The translations under genes and the position numbers were made by a program. The notes below the pieces were generated by a model. It saw only the letters and a program-made list of their open reading frames with translations. It was not told where the DNA came from and did not search any database. DNA of 64,000 bases, from contig JALHPZ010000029.1 of NCBI GenBank assembly GCA_022842245.1, positions 1-64,000 on the forward strand. Reading direction: 5' to 3'. This document shows positions 26,077 through 35,080 of the stretch, piece by piece. Source of the DNA: Gemmataceae bacterium. GTDB lineage: Bacteria; Planctomycetota; Planctomycetia; Gemmatales; Gemmataceae. How positions within the stretch are numbered: position 1 is the stretch's first letter; each line of letters opens with the position of its first letter.

Positions 26077-26096
26077 GATCGTCCTCCCCGTTCGGG

Positions 26097-29000
26097 TCAC
26101 TTCTTGTCCGCCGCTTTCGCGTCGGTCGCATCCGTGTCCGGCGTGATTTCCCAATACATGTCGTAGCGGCCGACCTTCGCCGTCGCGGATTTCGGATCGG
26201 TCGAGACGTTTTGCAGGTAGCCGTTGCTGTTGAGGTTCTTGAGGAAGCGCAGCCGTCCGTTGGCCTTGTCGGCGATGATCATCCGGTGGACCCATTGATT
26301 GGTGCCGTCGTCGGCCTGGGTGGCGGTGCTGGCGACGAGCGCGGGCAGTTCCGCGAACCGGTCCACGAGCAGTTGCTGGCCCTGGAAGAGCTTGTCGGAG
26401 AACCACAGTCGGGTGCCGGACGCGCGGTCGAAGCAGTAGATCGCCCCGGTCACTTCCTGGTACTTGATGTACTGGTTGTTGTAGTAGTAGCGGTTCGGGT
26501 TCGCGTTCTTTCCGGTGTTGAGCACGAGGTAGAACCGCGCGTCGTCCACCAGCAGCACGGGCCGTTGCAGTTCCTTGGCGTGCGCGGCCACGTTCGCCTT
26601 GTCGATCTGGCCCTGGAAGACCACCTTGCCGGTTTTCACGGCGAGCACGTCGAACCGGCCGCCGGGTTCGATCGCGGCGACGAACTCCGGCGCGAGGGAG
26701 CGAACCACCGTGGCCTCGGCGGGGTAGTCCTTCTTCCAGACATCCTTGCCGGTGAGCGGGTCGTACAGGCGGAGCGAGCGGGTCTTCTCGCGGACATCGC
26801 CGACGAGCAGGTGCCGGCCGACGTGGTCGAGGAACGAGTCTCCGGCGAGCAGGCCGGAGAAGTCGGGCGCGGTATCGACGGGCCGGCCGTCGGCGGTGCG
26901 GAAGACGCGGGTGCGGCCGATGCGGTTGTCCGGCGTGCGTTCGACGACGAACACATGCTGCGCGTCGCCGAACAGCGTCGCCATCGGCGAGACGGTGGTG
27001 CGGGACCAGAGCCGCGTGCCGGTGACGGGGTCGAAGCCGACGAGTCCGTCGCGGTGGAGGATGCAGGCGATGTTGGCATCGAGGTGGGTGGCGCGGCCGA
27101 TGCCGAGGCGCGTGCCGTCCTGTCCGAGCGGGATCGCGACGTCTTCCTCCGGGATCGGCTGGCCGTCCCAGCCGTACTGGTTCTGCGCCGGCTTGAGGTC
27201 GCCAAGCGGGTTGAATTCCCAAAGCGGCTTCTTCTCGGCGAGATCGTAGCAGATCACCTTCAGACCGGTGTGGACGAGCAGCAGTTGTCCGTGCGCCTGC
27301 GCGATGCGGTGGCGCGGCATGCCCGACGGAATCACGTAGTACGGCTGGCCGGGGAACCGGTGCGTCTCGGCGTTCGTCGCGCGATCCAGGATGCGGATTT
27401 CCCATTGGTTGTTGCCGCTACCGGTCAGGATCACCCGGTGCCGGCGGTAGAACGGGTTCCCTTCGGATCCTTCCGGCTCGATGGACATCGTGTTGTAAGA
27501 CCCGCCCATGCTGCCGGTCTTTTGCGTCACCTTCACCTTGTCCGGGAGCGGCACGCGCGTCGGTTCGAGGTACGGCAGCAGCCGCTTGTCGGTGAGCAGG
27601 TCGTTGAAGAAGTCGGCGCCGGTCTTGCCGTCGCGAACGGCGACGTCGGCGAACTCCTCGCCGAGCTTCGCGTACATGGCGACAGCGTCGTCCATCATGC
27701 CGCGGCGCGTCATCAGGCGAGCGAGGGCTTCAACGGCCTTCGCTGCCAGCGGCCGTTCCGGGGCGGTCGCCCAGACCTTCAGCAGCAGCGACTGCGCTTC
27801 GCGGGCGTCCTCGTCGGCATTGGTCGCCAGCTTGGTCTCGGCGAGCACGAGCTGCGCCTCGCGGCCGACCGCGAAGTGGTCGCCGAATGAACGCACGAAT
27901 TCGGCCAGCGCCTTCGGATCGTTCCCGGTGCGAACCTTGTTCCATTCCTGACCGACGCGGTCTTCGAGCGGCTTGCGGACGGCGGGGTCGGTCGCGTTCT
28001 GGATCATCGCGGCGATCTTGCCGCGCGCCCAGACGTCCGGTCGGGTCTGACCGTAGGATTCCTCGTCGATCGTGACGAGCTGCTTGTTGTCGCCGAGGTT
28101 GGCGAACTGCATGTAGAAGTCGAACGCCTGGTCGAGCCGACCCTGCTTCTCGCGGCCGTCGGCCATGAGGCGCAGGTAGACCTGCTTGCGGCGCAGGCTT
28201 TCGTCCATCTGCTGCTGGCGGACCTTCGGGTCTTCGGCGTCGGCCTTCACGTCGCACAGGTCGCGGTATTCGTCGAGGAACGCTTCGCCGGACGGGAAAT
28301 CCTTGCGGAGCTGCTCGGTGTAGGCGAGGTAGAGCTTCTCGCGGAGGCGGCGGGTGGCGTCTTCGGGCGGGTTGTTCTTGGCGGCGGCCTTGAAATCGGC
28401 GATGGCGGCGGCAATCTCGCCGTTGTCCATGTGGATTTCGCCGCGCGCCACCAGTCCGATCGGGTCGTTCGGGTTTGCCTTCAGCAGCCGGTCCATTTCT
28501 TCCTTCTTGAGGCCGGTCTGCGGGAAGATCGAAATATCGAGCGCCGATTGCGAGACGAGCTGCCCTTCGTGGAACACGAGGTTGCCGAGCAGCACGGGCG
28601 GGGCGTCGGGTTCGGACTTCTTCCGGTAGGTCGCCTTCGCCGTCACCTTGCCGGTCTTCACGTCGAGCGACCAGATGGCCGGCTGCTTGCTGTCAGGGCT
28701 GTCCGAGAGCGGAAGGTAGTAGACGCCGCCCTTGCTGGCGACGCCGTGGCCCGCGGGGGTGCCGATGCGCAGGTCGCGCCACGCCACGATGGCGTCTTCC
28801 TTGCCCGTCGGGCCGGCCTTCTCGCGCGCCTTGCCCGTCAGGTTGATCGCCCGCACCGCCTCCTTGCCAACGACCAGAACCTTGTCCGAAACGACGCCGC
28901 CGACGTAAAGATCGCCGGCGCGGCGCGGCTCGCTCCAGAGCAGATCGCCGGTGCGCAGGTCGAGGCAGTCGACGCTTTCGGAATCGAAGGCGGAGAAGAC

Positions 29001-31064
29001 GACGCGGCCGTTGGAGATGATCGGAGCCGAGGCGCGGTAGCGGTCCGGCGAAAGGGTCGCCATGCCGGACGCTGTCATCATGCCGTTGCCGCGGCGGATG
29101 ATCCGTCCGCCGGCGTTCGGCTGGGGGTTTTCCACCTGCTTGATGCTGCGGTACGACCGCGCCCAGAGCAGGCTGCGGGACATGATGTCCACCGCCACGA
29201 CCGCGCCGGCGTTCGTCGGGCAGATCATCACGCCTTCGCTGTACGCGAGGTACGAGCATTGGAACCGCCGGATCGTGTCGGCGGGGAGCTTCGTGTTCGG
29301 TTCGCCGAGCCGCTGGCTCCAGACCAGTTCCGGCGCCTTGTCGCTCGGCTTGCCGTTCGGCAGCGGATAGTGCTTCACCTTGAGCGGGTCGAGGCACGCG
29401 AGGCGGACGCGCCCGCCCTTCTCGAAGAGCACGTAGAGCTTCCCGTTGACCGGCAGGGGCGGGCCGAAGAAGAAGGCATTCGACATGAGCAGAAGCGGGT
29501 TGTCGGTCTTGTCCTCTTCTTCTTCCGTCATGGCCGGCACGGAGCGGCTGTTGCCGAGCTGCCAGGCGAGGTTGCCGGTGACCATGTTCAGGGCGATCAG
29601 GCGGTTGCCTTCGGCAAAGTCCTTGTCGACGCCCATGGTCGTGACGGCGTTGCCGCCGCCGCCGGGCATGACGAAGCCGCCCATATTGGGGTCGTAGACC
29701 TGCGGCGGCGTGGGCAGGGCCATGTCGTCGACGGCGTAGAGGTTCTGGCCGTCGTGGGTCATGGAGCCGATGAGCGAGTTCTCGAAGAGGATCGTCTTGA
29801 GGCGGTGCTGGTCGCGGTATTGGGTGAATCGGGTCTTGGCGTCGGCGCTGTTGTCGGCGGACATGACCGACGCGAGGGAGCCTTTGGCGTCGGCATACCA
29901 GTAGAGGTCGCCGGCCTTGGCGGGCTTCCCGTGGTTCGAGAAGCCGTCCTTGGTGACGTAGGCGAAGATGCCGTCGTAGGTGCGAACGAAGAGCAGGTTC
30001 TGCGTGGAGACGGGGAAGAAGCCGGGGATGGCCAACTCCCCGTTGGCGGGCTTCAGGCCCTTGACGACGTCGGGGACGATCTGGTTGATCCAGGCGATCC
30101 CTTCCTGATAGTCGTCGACGCGGGTCGCCATCGACTTGGAGTAGAGCGGATCGAGGAACGGCGCGCCGCCGTCGCCGATGGCGGTGTGCGAGGCGTTGCC
30201 GAGCCGCATCGTCACGTAGGCGTCGCCGACCTTGCCGAAGAGGGATTCGGGATTCTTGGCGAGTTCGTCCTTGAGGTCGTCGAAGGAGTAGGTGCGGTTG
30301 CCGATCTTGAGGCCGTTGCGGGGGTATTTCTTTTCGAGCTGGTCGAGGAGCGCCTTGGATTTCTCGGCCGACTGGCCGGCGCGTTGCAGCGCGACGATTG
30401 CCTTGAAGGTGTTCAGGGGCGTGAAGAACTCTTCGGCGTCCTTGCGGCCGAGGAGTCGCTCGAAGGAGTAGGCCGACTCGACGTAGTTGCCGCGGTCGAG
30501 GTGCAGGCCGGCGAGAAGGAGCGCGGCCTGGGCACCGGCCTTGGTGTGGAAGTATCGCTGGGACACTTCCGCAAGGATGCCGCGGTCGTACCCGCGGTTG
30601 ATGGCGTCGTTCAACAGGCTGTCGGCGGTGCCGCCGAACGTGAGCTGATAGAACTGCTTGCCTTCGGTGGGAAAGCGGCCGATGAGCCGGTTCGCTTCCG
30701 CCTTGGCGCTGATGCGCTGGACCTTGCCCTCTTCGGTCTTCGCTTCGTAGAAGGAATCGCTCTTGGCATCGAGCACCTGCTGGGCCGCGAAGCAGATCTT
30801 GTCCCACGGGGCGGTGACGGCCTTACCCTTGAACTCCTCGAGATAGTCGTTGACGGCCTTGATCATGTTCTTCGCGTCCCGGTCGGACGGGAAGATCATG
30901 ACTTCGAGGGGCGCGGCCTTGTCCTTCTTCTCCGCGCCGGCGGGGGCATCCGCGGCCGGCAGCGGGACGGCCTGCTGGCCATGCACCGGGGCAAGGGCCG
31001 CCCAGGTGCCCAACGAAAGGACCGCGAACGATCCGGCGAGGCGGCGGAGAGTGGCGGTGCGCAT
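26097..31064 (-). CDS. Giant exported PQQ-like beta-propeller protein with TPR region
   Basis: A 1655-residue exported protein. The ATG at 31064 (MRTATLRRLAG) gives a signal peptide ending near GQQAVP; the frame opens 57 bp earlier. The N-terminal 250 residues are helical and TPR-like (AALLLAGLHLDRGNYVESAYSF). Two PQQ/WD-type propeller regions follow (about 330-860 and 1240-1640). Their blades have strand patterns such as NLAWQLGNSR, GDLLWSEPRR, KKPLWEFNPLGD and TRLWSRTTVS, where a Trp sits in the position typical of PQQ_2 repeats. They are separated by a second helical region (about 880-1160). No quinoprotein active site is evident, so a binding or scaffold function is likelier than alcohol dehydrogenase activity. 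It heads the long minus-strand cluster that contains MoxR. Confidence 0.88.
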   Translation of the reverse strand: MRTATLRRLAGSFAVLSLGTWAALAPVHGQQAVPLPAADAPAGAEKKDKAAPLEVMIFPSDRDAKNMIKAVNDYLEEFKGKAVTAPWDKICFAAQQVLDAKSDSFYEAKTEEGKVQRISAKAEANRLIGRFPTEGKQFYQLTFGGTADSLLNDAINRGYDRGILAEVSQRYFHTKAGAQAALLLAGLHLDRGNYVESAYSFERLLGRKDAEEFFTPLNTFKAIVALQRAGQSAEKSKALLDQLEKKYPRNGLKIGNRTYSFDDLKDELAKNPESLFGKVGDAYVTMRLGNASHTAIGDGGAPFLDPLYSKSMATRVDDYQEGIAWINQIVPDVVKGLKPANGELAIPGFFPVSTQNLLFVRTYDGIFAYVTKDGFSNHGKPAKAGDLYWYADAKGSLASVMSADNSADAKTRFTQYRDQHRLKTILFENSLIGSMTHDGQNLYAVDDMALPTPPQVYDPNMGGFVMPGGGGNAVTTMGVDKDFAEGNRLIALNMVTGNLAWQLGNSRSVPAMTEEEEDKTDNPLLLMSNAFFFGPPLPVNGKLYVLFEKGGRVRLACLDPLKVKHYPLPNGKPSDKAPELVWSQRLGEPNTKLPADTIRRFQCSYLAYSEGVMICPTNAGAVVAVDIMSRSLLWARSYRSIKQVENPQPNAGGRIIRRGNGMMTASGMATLSPDRYRASAPIISNGRVVFSAFDSESVDCLDLRTGDLLWSEPRRAGDLYVGGVVSDKVLVVGKEAVRAINLTGKAREKAGPTGKEDAIVAWRDLRIGTPAGHGVASKGGVYYLPLSDSPDSKQPAIWSLDVKTGKVTAKATYRKKSEPDAPPVLLGNLVFHEGQLVSQSALDISIFPQTGLKKEEMDRLLKANPNDPIGLVARGEIHMDNGEIAAAIADFKAAAKNNPPEDATRRLREKLYLAYTEQLRKDFPSGEAFLDEYRDLCDVKADAEDPKVRQQQMDESLRRKQVYLRLMADGREKQGRLDQAFDFYMQFANLGDNKQLVTIDEESYGQTRPDVWARGKIAAMIQNATDPAVRKPLEDRVGQEWNKVRTGNDPKALAEFVRSFGDHFAVGREAQLVLAETKLATNADEDAREAQSLLLKVWATAPERPLAAKAVEALARLMTRRGMMDDAVAMYAKLGEEFADVAVRDGKTGADFFNDLLTDKRLLPYLEPTRVPLPDKVKVTQKTGSMGGSYNTMSIEPEGSEGNPFYRRHRVILTGSGNNQWEIRILDRATNAETHRFPGQPYYVIPSGMPRHRIAQAHGQLLLVHTGLKVICYDLAEKKPLWEFNPLGDLKPAQNQYGWDGQPIPEEDVAIPLGQDGTRLGIGRATHLDANIACILHRDGLVGFDPVTGTRLWSRTTVSPMATLFGDAQHVFVVERTPDNRIGRTRVFRTADGRPVDTAPDFSGLLAGDSFLDHVGRHLLVGDVREKTRSLRLYDPLTGKDVWKKDYPAEATVVRSLAPEFVAAIEPGGRFDVLAVKTGKVVFQGQIDKANVAAHAKELQRPVLLVDDARFYLVLNTGKNANPNRYYYNNQYIKYQEVTGAIYCFDRASGTRLWFSDKLFQGQQLLVDRFAELPALVASTATQADDGTNQWVHRMIIADKANGRLRFLKNLNSNGYLQNVSTDPKSATAKVGRYDMYWEITPDTDATDAKAADKK

Positions 31065-31285
31065 GGTGTCCTGCCCGCGGGGAAGGCTGTAAGGATGATA
31101 AAGATTCTGTCCGTTCGCCAAACCGCCTACAAGGAGAATTCGTGCCGACGGATATTATCGGAGCCGTCACGTTCGGCAGAACCGTCCGCGCAGGTCGGAA
31201 GTGGGGAGAACCTTCCAACTCATTATGACGATTCGCCCACCGAAGTCTAACGCGGAGTCGGGAGAGGTCTTCCTATATTACCCAT
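31065..31285. promoter_or_regulatory. Divergent promoter region, PQQ-propeller gene and radical SAM gene
   Basis: 221 bp between divergently transcribed genes, so both promoters should lie here. It is less G+C-rich than its surroundings, for example around TTCCTATATTACCC just upstream of the radical SAM start. I cannot assign -35/-10 boxes with confidence. Confidence 0.5.
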
Positions 31286-32401
31286 GTGACAGAACCGTTA
31301 CCAGTCCCCGATCCGTCCGGCCGCGCGGGCGCGCGCCCCGTCGCGCGGCGCACCCGCACCTTCCGGCCGAACTACCTCTCCTTCGCCGGCACCTACCAGT
31401 GCAACCTCGCCTGCCCGCACTGCTGCGTGCCGATCGAGTGGACCGACCGACTGCCGATCCCGGTCGCGATCCGGTTCCTCGAGGAGGCGCACGCCGCCGG
31501 AATCGACATCCTCGGCTTCACCGGCGGCGAACCGTTCCTCTACCCCGAATTCGTCATCGCCGTCACCAAACGCGCCGCCCAACTCGGCTTCAAGTTCGAC
31601 AAACTCATGTCCAACGGCGTCTGGCACCGCGACGCCCGACACCTGAAATCGGTATTCACCAAGCTCCGCGACGCCGGCTTCTCCGGCAAGCTCGGCCTCA
31701 GCGTCGACAAGTTCCACGGCATGGACATCGCCAAACTCGCCGAATACTGTCGCGTCGCCCGCACGGTCTTCGACCGCGACACGATCCTTTCCCTGAACTA
31801 CGCCAGCGCCGCGCCGGACCGCGGTCTCGAACCGATCCACCGGCTCGCCCGAGAACTCGACGCCGTCGTCGAATGGTCCGATCTGTTGAAGCACTACCTG
31901 TTCGTCAGCGACGAGCTGACGATGACCTTGAACTGGAACCACCTCGCGACGGTCGAACGGGCCGAGGGGCTGGGGAACGCGAACCCGTGGGACGGCACCT
32001 GGTTCCGCGAGGACTATTGCGAGGGGCCGGGGCAGGCGCTCATCGTGAATCCGAAGGGGGAAGTGAAGCCCTGTTGCGGGTTCGCCAGCGACCTCGACCA
32101 GCTCACGATCGGCAACATTCACACGGACAGCGTCGAGGCGATCATCCGCGCCGCAAGGAAGCACCCGTACGTCGGCACGGTCTTCCGCAAGGGGCTGACG
32201 GCGATCCGGGACGAAATCCTCGCCCGCGACCCCGACGCCCTGCCGGGCGCGACGAGCAACCATTGCTACTTCTGCTGGTATGTCCTTACGCGTGGCCTCG
32301 CCGACGGCGTGAACGGCGGTGGTGGCAAGGTCGGCCAGTGGACCGGCGACCGACCGAATCATACCGGCGAACTGATTCAACTCGGCGTTCGCCGGAATTG
32401 A
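31286..32401 (+). CDS. Radical SAM/SPASM-type protein
   Basis: A 371-residue radical S-adenosylmethionine enzyme. It starts at a GTG (31286); the overlapping ATG at 31284 is followed at once by a stop. The cluster motif CNLACPHC (Cys39, Cys43, Cys46) is CxxxCxxC. It is followed by the GGEP-type SAM motif (FTGGEPFLYPEF, about 78). The C-terminus carries extra cysteines in a SPASM-like arrangement: YCEGPGQA, KPCCGFASD and NHCYFCWY, likely to bind auxiliary Fe-S clusters. SPASM enzymes modify peptides or proteins, or oxidise alcohols. No small precursor peptide gene is obvious beside it, so the substrate is unknown. It stands alone on the plus strand, its stop 12 bp from that of the convergent FG-GAP gene. 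Confidence 0.88.
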   Translation: MTEPLPVPDPSGRAGARPVARRTRTFRPNYLSFAGTYQCNLACPHCCVPIEWTDRLPIPVAIRFLEEAHAAGIDILGFTGGEPFLYPEFVIAVTKRAAQLGFKFDKLMSNGVWHRDARHLKSVFTKLRDAGFSGKLGLSVDKFHGMDIAKLAEYCRVARTVFDRDTILSLNYASAAPDRGLEPIHRLARELDAVVEWSDLLKHYLFVSDELTMTLNWNHLATVERAEGLGNANPWDGTWFREDYCEGPGQALIVNPKGEVKPCCGFASDLDQLTIGNIHTDSVEAIIRAARKHPYVGTVFRKGLTAIRDEILARDPDALPGATSNHCYFCWYVLTRGLADGVNGGGGKVGQWTGDRPNHTGELIQLGVRRN

Positions 32402-32413
32402 ATGGCCGGCGCG

Positions 32414-33415
32414 TCACTGCACGAAAGCGCGTTCGTCGAGATCGGGCACGACGCCGGGGGCCTTCGGGAAGTCCCGGCCGACGAAGCCGACGCCGCCGGC
32501 GATCGTCAATTTCCCTTCGATCAGTTTTGTCGAGTATGCGAACAGCGTGAACCCGCCGAACGGGTTCGAGTCGTACGGCGCTTCGTAGGAGACGATGAGG
32601 CCGAGGCGGTTGCCGCCGTCGGTGCCGCCGAGGAAGAAGTCGGCGAGAGGCGCGGCGGTGGCGGCCTTGTTGGCGGCGATGTCGACGCCGGAGAGGACGC
32701 GGGCGCGCTGGCCGCCGCCGAAGCCGGGGCCGACGATCAGGTCGGCGCGGCCGTCGCCGTCGACGTCGCCGGCGTCGATCGACACGCCGCCGCGGAACGC
32801 GAGGTCGGGGATCGCGAAGAAGTCGTTGATGACGCGCGCCGGATTCGCTTGCGTGACCGATTTGCCTTCGTAGATGGCGACGCGCGGGCCGCCGCCGAAG
32901 CCGGCGCCGACGAGCAGGTCGGCGCGTCCGTCGCCGCTGATGTCCGCGATCGCGACGGAGCTGCCGCCGCGGAAGTTGTTGTCCTCGATGCCGTAGAAGC
33001 TGGCGACCGGGTTGTAGCCGAATGTCGGCGGCGGCGGCGGGAAGATCGCGATTGTCGGATTGAGCGAATAGGAGAGAACCACGACGCGGCCGCTGCCGCC
33101 GAGGTCGGCGGCGACGGCGATCTCGGCCTTGCCGTCGCCATCGAGGTCGCCGGCGGCGACGCGGGCGCCGCCGAGGTAGCTGCTCTCGAATACGTCCGTG
33201 ACGGTGTCGGTCTTGTCGGGGATGCCGCCGTAGAAGATCGTCAGCTTGGTCGGTTCGCCCGCCTTGCTACTGGTGACGAAGTCCATGAAGCCGTCGCCGT
33301 TGAAGTCGCCGGAGGCGGAGCGGGACGGATCGAAGTCGAGCGCGACGAGCTGGGCGCTCGTCGGCGTGAGGCGGTCTTCGAGTTGCTGGAGCTTGAGCGA
33401 TCGGGAATGGGCCAT
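32414..33415 (-). CDS. FG-GAP/VCBS repeat surface protein with LEDRLTP N-terminal motif
   Basis: A 333-residue protein starting at an ATG (33415) with a strong ribosome site (GGAGGAA) just upstream. The first 20 residues carry QQLEDRLTP, the N-terminal signature common on large extracellular planctomycetal proteins and probably a sorting signal. At least five FG-GAP/VCBS repeats follow, each with a calcium-loop DxDGDG or variant: GDFNGDGFMDF, GDLDGDGKAEI, ADISGDGRADLL and GDVDGDGRADLI. The repeats should form an integrin-alpha-like beta-propeller. The protein is small for the class and has no added catalytic domain, so adhesion or ligand binding at the cell surface is the best guess. Confidence 0.87.
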   Translation of the reverse strand: MAHSRSLKLQQLEDRLTPTSAQLVALDFDPSRSASGDFNGDGFMDFVTSSKAGEPTKLTIFYGGIPDKTDTVTDVFESSYLGGARVAAGDLDGDGKAEIAVAADLGGSGRVVVLSYSLNPTIAIFPPPPPTFGYNPVASFYGIEDNNFRGGSSVAIADISGDGRADLLVGAGFGGGPRVAIYEGKSVTQANPARVINDFFAIPDLAFRGGVSIDAGDVDGDGRADLIVGPGFGGGQRARVLSGVDIAANKAATAAPLADFFLGGTDGGNRLGLIVSYEAPYDSNPFGGFTLFAYSTKLIEGKLTIAGGVGFVGRDFPKAPGVVPDLDERAFVQ

Positions 33416-33823
33416 GATTCGTTCCTCCGGTCCAGCCTGGGAAATCCGTGTGTTAGGGTGACTCATGTCCCCTCCCCCTCGAAGGGGGAGGGAGTTCAGT
33501 CCCCTCTCCCTTGAAGGGGGAGGGTTAGGGTGGGGGTGACGGCCCTCACCGCAAGCTTCATCGAATCCCCGACCCCCCACCCCGGCCCTCCCCCCTCAAG
33601 GGGGGAGGGAGAAAATCATCGAAGGTCGCGAACCGACTTCGAATCCCCGTCTTCCGAAGGTGGAAGCTTTACCTGTGTGACGAGGCACGGTTTCGGCGCG
33701 ATTCGGGCCGCGCAGGATATCGGAAGCTGAAACCCACGCAATCCCGAACGGGTCGGCGCTGGCGTCGGGCGGCGATTCGCGGTACACTTTCACCAGCCCT
33801 CCTTCCACCTCGGAACCCTCTCC
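33416..33823. repeat. 408-bp divergent intergenic region with three C/G-rich hairpin repeats
   Basis: No gene is convincing here. Three related hairpins are visible: CCCTCCCCCT/AGGGGGAGGG at 33470-33492, CCCTCTCCCTTGA with AGGGGGAGGG at about 33502-33524, and CCCTCCCCCC/GGGGGGAGGG at 33586-33609. They share the CCCTC...GAGGG arm pattern of dispersed repeats. The remaining sequence should contain the promoters of the FG-GAP gene (leftward) and the Gfo/Idh/MocA gene (rightward). Confidence 0.7.
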
Positions 33824-35044
33824 ATGACTCCGCTCTCCCGCCGGACCTTCCTCGGCTCGTCCGCCGCGCTGCTCGCCAGCTCCTACGCCCGCGTGTACGG
33901 CGCCAACGAACGCATCCAGATCGGCACCATCGGCGTCGGCGGACGCGGCACCAGCGTCACCCGCGAGGCGCTCAAGAACAACCACGATATCGTGGCCATG
34001 TGCGACGTCGCCGGCTTCCGCATGGACCGGTTCGCGAAGGTCATTACCGACGCCAAACAGGCGAAGCCGACGCCGTATTCGGATCACCGCAAACTGCTCG
34101 AGCACAAGAACCTCGACGCCGTCATCATCGCGACGCCGGACCACCACCACCGGGACGTGCTGATCGCGACGATGCAGGCGGGGAAGGACGCCTACACCGA
34201 GAAGCCGCTCTCGAAGACCATCGAGGAAGGCAAGGAAATGGTCGCGGCCGTCCGCAAGACGAAGGCGATCGTGCAGGTCGGCAACCAGCGGCACAGCGGC
34301 CCGCACTGGATGAAGGCGCGCGAGATCGTGCAATCGAAGGATTTCGGCGACATCGTCTGGGTGAAGGTGTGGGACTGCCGGAACTGGGTGAAGGCCGATC
34401 CGTTCGCCCCGCCGAAGCATTTTGACGAAGCGGCCCGGAACAGCCTCGACTGGAACGCGTTCCTCGGCAAGGCGCCGAAGCGGGACTTCGACGCGACGCG
34501 CTACTGGTCGTGGCGCTGGTACTGGGACTACGCCGGCGGCCTGATGACCGACATCGGCGCGCACCAGATCGATATCGTCCAGTGGCTCGGCGGCGTGGAT
34601 GCGCCGAAGTCCGTGGTCGCCAACGGCGGCGTCTACCACTTCAAGCACTGGGAGACGCCGGACGTCGTCCACGGCGTGTGGGACTACGGCAAGTTCGTCG
34701 CCACCTTCGCCGTCGAGTTCGTCAACGGCGCCGACGGCGTCGGCTGCGCGTTCTACGGCACGAAGAAGACGCTCATCGCCGACGCCGACAAGGAGATCCG
34801 CATCTACGACACGATCGACAAGATCACGCCCGAAACGAAGCCGATCGATTCGTGGGCGTCGCGCAACGAGACGGACTTCCACGTAAAGAACTGGCTGGAC
34901 TGCGTGAAGAGCCGCAAGGAGCCGAACAGCCCCATCGAGCTGGGCCATCGGGTGATTACGGCGGCGCACCTGGCGAACATGTCGTACCGGCAAGGGAAGA
35001 AGATTTTCTGGAACGCGGAGACCGAGCGCGTGGTCGGCGGCTGA
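33824..35044 (+). CDS. Tat-exported Gfo/Idh/MocA family oxidoreductase
   Basis: A 406-residue NAD(P)-dependent sugar or polyol oxidoreductase. The N-terminus has a twin-arginine signal (SRRTFLG, Arg6-Arg7) and a hydrophobic core ending near ARVYGA, so it should be exported folded with its cofactor. The Rossmann domain starts IGTIGVGGRGTS (about 36-47). The family lysine motif is YTEKPLSKTIEEG (about 123-135). The second half is the C-terminal beta-sheet domain (DIGAHQIDIVQW, about 245). Planctomycetes carry dozens of these secreted paralogues, probably for sugar-derivative catabolism. It has its own transcription unit, ending in a good terminator. Confidence 0.93.
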   Translation: MTPLSRRTFLGSSAALLASSYARVYGANERIQIGTIGVGGRGTSVTREALKNNHDIVAMCDVAGFRMDRFAKVITDAKQAKPTPYSDHRKLLEHKNLDAVIIATPDHHHRDVLIATMQAGKDAYTEKPLSKTIEEGKEMVAAVRKTKAIVQVGNQRHSGPHWMKAREIVQSKDFGDIVWVKVWDCRNWVKADPFAPPKHFDEAARNSLDWNAFLGKAPKRDFDATRYWSWRWYWDYAGGLMTDIGAHQIDIVQWLGGVDAPKSVVANGGVYHFKHWETPDVVHGVWDYGKFVATFAVEFVNGADGVGCAFYGTKKTLIADADKEIRIYDTIDKITPETKPIDSWASRNETDFHVKNWLDCVKSRKEPNSPIELGHRVITAAHLANMSYRQGKKIFWNAETERVVGG

Positions 35045-35080
35045 GCCGAGGCGGCCACTCGAATGGGTTCATTTCATGGC

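Noticed and set aside
26097..31064. Calling the propeller protein a PQQ alcohol dehydrogenase
   Set aside because: No catalytic Asp/Glu/Asn set or cytochrome c motif (CxxCH) is visible.
31286..32401. Quinohemoprotein or mycofactocin maturase assignment
   Set aside because: The neighbourhood lacks precursor, chaperone and partner dehydrogenase genes; only the general radical SAM/SPASM class is supported.
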